The notes under the pieces are model-generated. The model had not been told where the DNA came from. It ran no database searches and saw only the letters and a program-made list of their open reading frames with translations. A stretch of DNA of 64,000 nucleotides from WHSW01 sp963767285 (lineage in GTDB: Bacteria; Actinomycetota; Thermoleophilia; Solirubrobacterales; 70-9), in contig CAVYDJ010000002.1 of assembly GCA_963767285.1 (NCBI GenBank), positions 682,001 through 746,000 of the forward strand, in the 5' to 3' direction. Both the position numbers and the translations under genes were made by a program. Of this stretch, positions 58,736 to 64,000 are shown in pieces (position 1 is the first letter of the stretch; each line of letters begins with the position of its first letter).

Positions 58736-60271
58736 ATGGGGACGCGTGAGGGGACCTCCTTCGAGGGCGCTCTTGAGGCCGCGCTGGCCGGCGGCCCCGA
58801 ACGCCATCACGTAAAGACGGCGGAGCAGGGCAAGCTCGCGGTCCGCGAGCGGGTCGCGCGTCTCGTCGACGCGGAGTCGTTCACGGAGGAGGGGCTGCTG
58901 GCCAACTGGGATGCGGAGGGCCTGGGGGCCGACGGGGTCGTCACCGGACTGGCGCTGGTCGGCGGGCGCAAGGTGTGCCTGATGGCTAACGACCCGACCG
59001 TGAAGGCGGGATCGTGGGGCCCGAAGACGGTCGAGAAGATCCTGCGGATCCAGGAGCGGGCGCTGAGCCTGGAGCTGCCGATGATCTATCTGGTCGACTC
59101 GGCCGGCGCCCGGATCACCGACCAGGTGCAGATGTTCCCGGGCCGCCGCGGCGCCGGCCGGATCTTCTACAACGAGGTCAAGCTCTCGGGCCGCGTGCCG
59201 CAGGTCTGCCTGCTATTCGGGCCCTCGGCGGCGGGCGGCGCCTACATCCCCGCCTTCTGCGATGTCGTGATCATGCGCGAGGGCAACGCGTCGATGTACC
59301 TGGGCTCGCCGCGGATGGCGGAGATGGTGATCGGCGAGAAGGTCTCGCTGGAGGAGATGGGCGGCGCGAAGATGCACACGGGCGTCTCGGGCTGTGGGCA
59401 CTTCCTGGTCAAGTCCGACGAGGAGGCGATCGAGCTCGCGCAGCGCTACATGGCGTACATGCCGACCAGCTGGCGCGAGCGTCCGCCGTCAGCGCCTCCG
59501 GCCGAGCCCGAGAGCGACCTGACCATCTCGCAGATCGTCCCGTCCGACGAGAAGACGTCGTTCGACATCAAGGAGCTGCTCGGGGCGCTGGTCGATGCCG
59601 GCTCGTTCTGCGAGGTGCACGCCCGCTGGGCGAAGGAGCTGGTCGTCGGATACGCCCGGCTCGACGGCCGCGCGATCGGGATCGTCGCCAACCAGCCGAA
59701 GTTCAAGGGCGGGGTCCTGTTCGTGGACTCGGCTGACAAGGCGGCCCGGTTCATCATGACCTGCAATGCCTTCAACATCCCGCTGCTCTTCCTCGCCGAC
59801 GTGCCCGGGTTCATGATCGGCACCGACGTCGAGCGCCAGGGGATCATCCGCCACGGCGCGAAGATGATCTCCGCGGTCTCCGAGGCGACCGTGCCGAAGA
59901 TCTCCGTGATCGTCCGCAAGGCCTACGGCGCCGGGCTCTACGCGATGGCGGGCCCTGCGTTCGAGCCCGACTGCTGCATCGCGCTGCCGACGGCGTCGAT
60001 CGCGGTGATGGGACCGGAGGCGGCGATCAACGCCGTCTTCTACAACCAGATCCAGGCGATCGACGACGAGGCCGAGCGCGAGCGCTTCATCCAGGAGAAG
60101 CGCGAGGAGTACTCGGCCGACATCGACATCCTCCACCTTGCCTCGGAGATGGTCGTCGACGCGGTGATCGAGCCCGACATCCTGCGCGCCGAGCTGATCC
60201 GCCGCTTCGCGATGGCCGAGGATCGCGACCGCTCGTTCACGGAGCGGCGCAACCCGATCACACCCGCCTAA
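58736..60271 (+). CDS. Acyl-CoA carboxylase carboxyltransferase subunit (AccD/PccB type) 1
   Basis: 511 residues with both crotonase-fold halves fused. KTAEQGKLAVRERVARLVD is the start of the family; VDSAGARITDQVQMFPGRRGAGRIFYN, LLFGPSAAGGAYIPAFCD (oxyanion), IGIVANQPKFKGGVLFVDSADKAARFI and LFLADVPGFMIGTDVERQGIIRHGAKMI follow. Transfers carboxyl from biotin to propionyl-, methylcrotonyl- or another acyl-CoA; substrate not fixed. No biotin carboxylase subunit is visible. ATG 58736 start, 8 bp after DivIVA-like gene. Confidence 0.9.
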   Translation: MGTREGTSFEGALEAALAGGPERHHVKTAEQGKLAVRERVARLVDAESFTEEGLLANWDAEGLGADGVVTGLALVGGRKVCLMANDPTVKAGSWGPKTVEKILRIQERALSLELPMIYLVDSAGARITDQVQMFPGRRGAGRIFYNEVKLSGRVPQVCLLFGPSAAGGAYIPAFCDVVIMREGNASMYLGSPRMAEMVIGEKVSLEEMGGAKMHTGVSGCGHFLVKSDEEAIELAQRYMAYMPTSWRERPPSAPPAEPESDLTISQIVPSDEKTSFDIKELLGALVDAGSFCEVHARWAKELVVGYARLDGRAIGIVANQPKFKGGVLFVDSADKAARFIMTCNAFNIPLLFLADVPGFMIGTDVERQGIIRHGAKMISAVSEATVPKISVIVRKAYGAGLYAMAGPAFEPDCCIALPTASIAVMGPEAAINAVFYNQIQAIDDEAERERFIQEKREEYSADIDILHLASEMVVDAVIEPDILRAELIRRFAMAEDRDRSFTERRNPITPA

Positions 60272-61020
60272 AGAACGGTCAGGTTGGCGATCGCCGTCAG
60301 GCCGACGACGACGATCAGCACGCGCAGGATGTTCGGATCGAGCCGCCGGCCGTAGTGGGAGCCGACGAGGCCGCCAAGCACCGACCCGACCGCGATCAGG
60401 CCGGCAACGCCCCAGTCGACGTCGGCCGCGAACACGAAGATCACGCCAGCGACGGCGTTGACGAGGCCCGCGAGGACGTTCTTCAGCCCGTTGAGGCGCT
60501 GGAGCGTGTCGCGGAGCCCGATCCCGAGAATGCCCATCAGCAGGATGCCCTGGCCGGCGCCGAAGTAGCCGCCGTACACACCACTCGCGGCCATCGCGCC
60601 TCGCAGGGCGATGCCGTGCTCGCCCTTCGGGTCGGGGCGATGCGCGAGCGCGCGCTCGATCCGCGGCTGGGCGACGACCAGCACGAGCGCGACCGCGATC
60701 AGCGCCGGAACGATCGCGTCGAAGGCCGAGGCGGGGAGGACGAGGAGCAGAGTCGCGCCGGCGATCCCGCCGGCGACGGAGAAGATCCCGAGGCGGATGA
60801 TTCGGCTGCGCTGGCCCGCGAGCTCCCGCCGGTAGCCGAACACGCCGGCGACCGCGCCGGGAACGAGCCCGATGTTGTTGGAGACATTGGCGATCAGCGG
60901 CTGATAGCCGAGCGCGATCAGGACCGGAAACGTGATCAGGGTGCCGCTGCCGACGACGGCGTTGATCGCCCCGGCGGCGATCCCGGCGGCGAAGATCGCC
61001 AATGCCTCGAGCGGATCCAT
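60268..61020 (-). CDS. TauE/SafE-family (UPF0721) sulfite exporter-like permease
   Basis: 250 residues and about eight membrane spans. FAAGIAAGAINAVVGSGTLITFPVLIALG and the repeat ASGVYGGYFGAGQGILLMGILG are the two TauE/SafE half motifs. It probably exports or imports an anion such as sulfite or a sulfonate. It shares 4 bp with the end of the carboxyltransferase gene and is divergent from the phosphorylase gene by 26 bp. Confidence 0.88.
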   Translation of the reverse strand: MDPLEALAIFAAGIAAGAINAVVGSGTLITFPVLIALGYQPLIANVSNNIGLVPGAVAGVFGYRRELAGQRSRIIRLGIFSVAGGIAGATLLLVLPASAFDAIVPALIAVALVLVVAQPRIERALAHRPDPKGEHGIALRGAMAASGVYGGYFGAGQGILLMGILGIGLRDTLQRLNGLKNVLAGLVNAVAGVIFVFAADVDWGVAGLIAVGSVLGGLVGSHYGRRLDPNILRVLIVVVGLTAIANLTVL

Positions 61021-61046
61021 GAAGCGGGCGAGGCTACTCTCAAACC

Positions 61047-61697
61047 ATGGGACGCCTGGGGCTGATCGCCGGAAGCTCGCTCAGCGACGACGAGCTGCCG
61101 GAGGGCGATTGGGCGGCGATCCGCCGCCATGAGGTGGGTGAGGGGTACCGGTTGCCCCACCTGATCGACCACGTCACCAACCTGCGCACGCTCGCCGACG
61201 CCGGGTGCGACCGCGTCCTGGCGTTGGCCTCGGTCGGCGGCCTGAAGGTCGAGCTCGGACCGGGGACGCTGCTGGTTCCCAGCGACTTCATCGCGCTCGA
61301 CGCCGACCCGCTGACGGCGCTCGAGGGTGCCGCCGCGCACCGGGTGCCGCACTTCGACGCGGCCTTGCGCGGCGAGTTGCGCGAGGCCCTGCGCGAGGCC
61401 GGGATCAAGGCGGTCGAGGACGGCGTCTACTGGCAGGCTCGGGGACCGCGGCTGGAGACGCCGGCCGAGATCCGGTTCATCGCGCCGCACGCCGACGTGA
61501 TCGGGATGACGGTCGCCTCCGAGTGTGTGATCGCCGGTGAGCTCGGGCTGCGCTACGCGGCGCTCTGCGTGGTGGACAACCTCGCCAACGGCGTCGGCGG
61601 CGAAGATCTGACGCTGACCGAGATCGAGCTCAACCGCGAGCGCAACCGCGAGGCGTTGCGGGCGACGCTCGAAGCCGTTCTGCCACTTCTGGAATAA
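61047..61697 (+). CDS. 5'-methylthioadenosine phosphorylase-like purine phosphorylase
   Basis: 216 residues. LGLIAGSSLSDDELPE takes the place of the GGSG phosphate loop, PHLIDHVTNLRTLADAGCDRVLALASVGGL is the substrate strand pair, DGVYWQARGPRLETPAEIRF the base site and IGMTVASECVIAGELGLRYAALCVVDN the ribose Met-Glu region and core. About 40-70 residues shorter than classical MTA phosphorylases, mostly in the middle and C-terminus. It probably cleaves MTA or another nucleoside. Its neighbour at 63313 is an MTA/SAH-deaminase-like amidohydrolase. Confidence 0.8.
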   Translation: MGRLGLIAGSSLSDDELPEGDWAAIRRHEVGEGYRLPHLIDHVTNLRTLADAGCDRVLALASVGGLKVELGPGTLLVPSDFIALDADPLTALEGAAAHRVPHFDAALRGELREALREAGIKAVEDGVYWQARGPRLETPAEIRFIAPHADVIGMTVASECVIAGELGLRYAALCVVDNLANGVGGEDLTLTEIELNRERNREALRATLEAVLPLLE

Positions 61698-61739
61698 CTC
61701 CCGCCACGTCCTCCGCTCCGCGTCCGGGCGTGCGGGGTG

Positions 61740-63284
61740 TCACCAGGTGTCTACGTAGCGATTCGACACCGGTTTGGTGTGCGACGTTGCGGCGGCCAGT
61801 GTGTTCGCCAGGACCTGCCGGGTCTCGGCCGGGTCGATCACGTCGTCGAGCTCGAAGATCGTCGCGGCGTTGAGGGCCTTCGCGTGCTCGTGCGCGTGGG
61901 CGACCATCTGCTCGAGCCGTTCCGCACGCTCCGCCTCGTCGGCGATCGCCTCCAGCTCGCGCCGGAAGCCCAGCTTGACGGCGCCCTCGAGGCCCATCGC
62001 GCCGAGCTCCGCGGTCGGCCAGCCCACGGTCAGCAGCGGCTCATGGGTGCTGCCGCCGGCCATCGCCTGGGCGCCGAGCCCATACGCCTTGCGCAGGATC
62101 ACGGCGCAGAGCGGCACGCGGAGGTTCGCGCCGGCGACGAACAGGCGCGAGCAGTGGCGGACGAGGCCAGTCGCCTCGGCCTCGGGCCCGACCATCATCC
62201 CGGGCGTGTCGACGAGCGAGATCACCGGCAGCCCGAAGGCGTCGCACAGCTGCAGATGACGCGCCGCCTTGTCGGCGCCGTCGCTGGTGATCGCGCCGGC
62301 AAGGCGCATGGGGTTGTTGGCGATCACGCCGACGGGACGCCCCTCGATCCGCGCCAGCGCGGTCAGCATCTCGGGCGCAAACCGTTCGCGCAGGACGGTT
62401 ACCGAGTCAGTGTCGGCGAGTCCCTCGAGCGCGGCGCGGACCTCATAGGCGCGCCGGCGGCGTTCCGGGACGACGTCGCGCAAGAGGGTCTGGTCGGGCG
62501 CCTCCCATTCGGCCAGCGAGCCCTGGAAGTAGGAGACGAGTCGCTTGGCGACTCCCACCGCCTCGGCCTCGTCGGCGACCTCGACGTCGACGACCCCGTT
62601 CGGACCCTGGACGTCGATCGGTCCAATCACATCCGGCTCGAACGTGCCCAGGCCGCCGCCCTCGATCATCGCCGGGCCGCCCATCCCGAGCGCCATGCTC
62701 CGCGTCCCGACGATCAGGTCCGCGGCGCCGGCCAGCACGGCGTTGCCGGCGAAGCAGCGCCCGGAGACGATCGCGATCCGCGGCACGACGCCGGACAGGC
62801 GGGCCCAGAGGGCAAAGGCGCGCACCTGCAGCCCGGAGACGACCGCGTAGTCGGTGTCCCCGGGCCGCCCGCCGCCACCCTCGGCAAAGATCACCGTCGG
62901 CAGTCGCATCCGCTCGATCAGCTCGAACAGCCGGTCCTTCTTCTGATGGCCAACGGCGCCCTGGGTTCCGGCCAGCACCGTGTAGTCGTAGGAGACCACG
63001 GCGCAGGCGTGGCCGTTGATCCGGGCCGTCCCTCCGATCAGGCCGTCGGCCGGAGTTCGGGCGATCAGCTCCTCCTCGTCGCGGCGCATCCGCTGGGCGG
63101 CGATCGCCAGGCCGCCGTATTCGACGAAGCTGCCCGCATCCACGAGGTCGGTGAGGTTCTCGCGCGCGGTCCGGCCGCCGGCCGCGTGGCGGCGCTCGAC
63201 CGCCTCGGGCCGGGCGTCGTCGCCGGTCAGCCTGCGGCGCTCGAGCGCCTCGGCGAGGTCGTCTCGGACGCCGTCCTCTCCCAC
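61740..63284 (-). CDS. Acyl-CoA carboxylase carboxyltransferase subunit 2
   Basis: 514 residues from GTG 63284 (VGEDGVRDDLAE); upstream codons in the same frame to 63713 are antisense to the amidohydrolase and were rejected. Marks: ARENLTDLVDAGSFVEYGGLAI, VVSYDYTVLAGTQGAVGHQKKDRL, EGGGGRPGDTDY, GRCFAGNAVLAGAAD, ANNPMRLAGAITSDGADKAARHLQ and SLVDTPGMMVGPEAEATG. Both halves fused. It differs clearly from the 58736 gene, so another acyl-CoA is likely. No biotin carboxylase beside it. Confidence 0.9.
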   Translation of the reverse strand: MGEDGVRDDLAEALERRRLTGDDARPEAVERRHAAGGRTARENLTDLVDAGSFVEYGGLAIAAQRMRRDEEELIARTPADGLIGGTARINGHACAVVSYDYTVLAGTQGAVGHQKKDRLFELIERMRLPTVIFAEGGGGRPGDTDYAVVSGLQVRAFALWARLSGVVPRIAIVSGRCFAGNAVLAGAADLIVGTRSMALGMGGPAMIEGGGLGTFEPDVIGPIDVQGPNGVVDVEVADEAEAVGVAKRLVSYFQGSLAEWEAPDQTLLRDVVPERRRRAYEVRAALEGLADTDSVTVLRERFAPEMLTALARIEGRPVGVIANNPMRLAGAITSDGADKAARHLQLCDAFGLPVISLVDTPGMMVGPEAEATGLVRHCSRLFVAGANLRVPLCAVILRKAYGLGAQAMAGGSTHEPLLTVGWPTAELGAMGLEGAVKLGFRRELEAIADEAERAERLEQMVAHAHEHAKALNAATIFELDDVIDPAETRQVLANTLAAATSHTKPVSNRYVDTW

Positions 63285-63312
63285 GCGCCAAGACTCGCAT
63301 ACGCTAGGAGGA

Positions 63313-64000
63313 GTGGGACTCGCCGTCATCAACGCCACCGCCGAGGGAGTCGCGGTGGGCCTGCGATGCGAGCGCGGCGAGATCGTGTCGCTCGGTCCCT
63401 CGGTCGAGCCGGAACCCGGCGACGAGGTGATCGACGGCGAGGGGATGGCGCTGATCCCGGGCCTGGTCAACGGCCACACCCACGCGGCGATGACCCTCTT
63501 CCGGGGGTTTGCCGACGACCTGCCGCTGATGGAGTGGCTGACCGACCACATCTGGCCGGTCGAGAAGCGCATGGACGACGACGACGTGTACTGGGGCACG
63601 CGCCTCGCGTGCGTCGAGATGATCCGCACCGGGACGACGTGCTTCTGGGACATGTACTGGCACGCCCACGCAACGGCGCGCGCGGTGGAGGACGCCGGCG
63701 TGCGCGCGGTCACGGCGGCGCCGCTGATCGACGATTCCGACCCGGCGAAGTCCGAGCGCGCCTGCGCCGACGCCGAGCGCAGCCTCGACCGGATTGCCGA
63801 GGCCGGGGGCGAGCTCGCGCGGCCCGGGTTCGCGCCGCACGCGATCTACTCCCTGTCGGAGCGGTCGCTGCGCTGGGTTTCCGAGCGCTCGGCCGAGCTC
63901 GAGCTGCCGGTGCAGATCCACCTCTCCGAGACCGAGGACGAGGTGAGCACCTGCCTGGAGCAGCACGGGGAGCGCCCCGCGTTCTACCTCGACCGCGTCG
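63313..64000 (+). CDS. Amidohydrolase, MTA/S-adenosylhomocysteine deaminase-like (3'-truncated)
   Basis: Starts GTG 63313 after AGGAGGA and stays open to the window end (229 residues visible). IPGLVNGHTHAAMTLFRGFADDLPLMEWL is the amidohydrolase metal site H-x-H with the deaminase helix, ARPGFAPHAIYSLSE and QIHLSETEDEVS carry the next metal His residues. This matches adenosine-like deaminases for MTA and S-adenosylhomocysteine; guanine deaminase or chlorohydrolase relatives are possible. It is divergent from the carboxyltransferase by 28 bp. Confidence 0.88.
   Translation, partial: MGLAVINATAEGVAVGLRCERGEIVSLGPSVEPEPGDEVIDGEGMALIPGLVNGHTHAAMTLFRGFADDLPLMEWLTDHIWPVEKRMDDDDVYWGTRLACVEMIRTGTTCFWDMYWHAHATARAVEDAGVRAVTAAPLIDDSDPAKSERACADAERSLDRIAEAGGELARPGFAPHAIYSLSERSLRWVSERSAELELPVQIHLSETEDEVSTCLEQHGERPAFYLDRV

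Noticed and set aside
61740..63713. 657-residue version of carboxyltransferase 2
   Set aside because: The first 143 codons are antisense to the amidohydrolase; GTG 63284 gives the normal family length.

Overview
This 64 kb window is very GC-rich, with many GTG and TTG starts, 4-bp start/stop overlaps and an almost complete coenzyme F420 gene set. It looks like a chromosomal segment of a deep-branching actinobacterium; Thermoleophilia (Solirubrobacterales/Gaiellales) is my best guess from gene content and protein style, not from a marker gene. I see no rRNA, tRNA, insertion sequence, integrase or CRISPR array. Both window ends cut a gene. Layout: 1-2.6 kb holds the 3' part of GTP-type PEP carboxykinase and a small HTH/nucleotidyltransferase pair behind a 27-bp palindrome. 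2.6-20 kb is mostly acyl-CoA metabolism (thioesterase, malyl-CoA lyase, acyl-CoA dehydrogenase, SCP2-like pair, MaoC hydratase, B12 acyl-CoA mutase) mixed with secreted proteins, a decayed saccharopine-dehydrogenase-like pseudogene and a frameshifted glycosidase. 20-29 kb has a ClpS-like protein, a LysR regulator, two adjacent collagen-like proteins and a GT-C-like membrane protein. 29-37 kb has crotonyl-CoA carboxylase/reductase, a LOG-type protein, a coiled-coil nuclease-like protein and a 1303-residue FG-GAP/Ig-repeat exported protein. 37-46 kb has YgfZ, a multicopper oxidase/ZIP/DtxR metal operon, a GGDEF-EAL-GAF protein, pyrophosphatase and aquaporin. 46-53.5 kb holds F420 biosynthesis (fbiC; then F420:NADP reductase, cofD, cofC, cofE in one overlapping operon) plus a broken AbiEi/DUF559 gene, a zinc alcohol dehydrogenase and a cupin pair. 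53.5-64 kb has SDR, thioesterase, HMG-CoA lyase-like, OsmC, 3-hydroxybutyryl-CoA dehydrogenase, DivIVA-like, two acyl-CoA carboxyltransferases, a TauE-type permease, an MTA-phosphorylase-like protein and a partial amidohydrolase. How the genes fit: Ccr (29.2 kb), an ethylmalonyl-CoA-mutase-type enzyme (16.5 kb), an acyl-CoA dehydrogenase (7.4 kb), a MaoC hydratase (10.3 kb), a malyl-CoA lyase (3.0 kb), 3-hydroxybutyryl-CoA dehydrogenase (57 kb), carboxyltransferases (58.7 and 61.7 kb) and PEP carboxykinase could together form an ethylmalonyl-CoA pathway for C2 assimilation, scattered rather than in one operon. F420 made by the fbiC/cof genes would serve the LLM-class oxidoreductase at 13.2 kb and the F420:NADP reductase. 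The most unusual material is the HTH/nucleotidyltransferase module with its palindrome, the collagen-like pair, the metal operon, the nuclease-like coiled-coil protein and several genes with apparently non-canonical starts or frameshifts.
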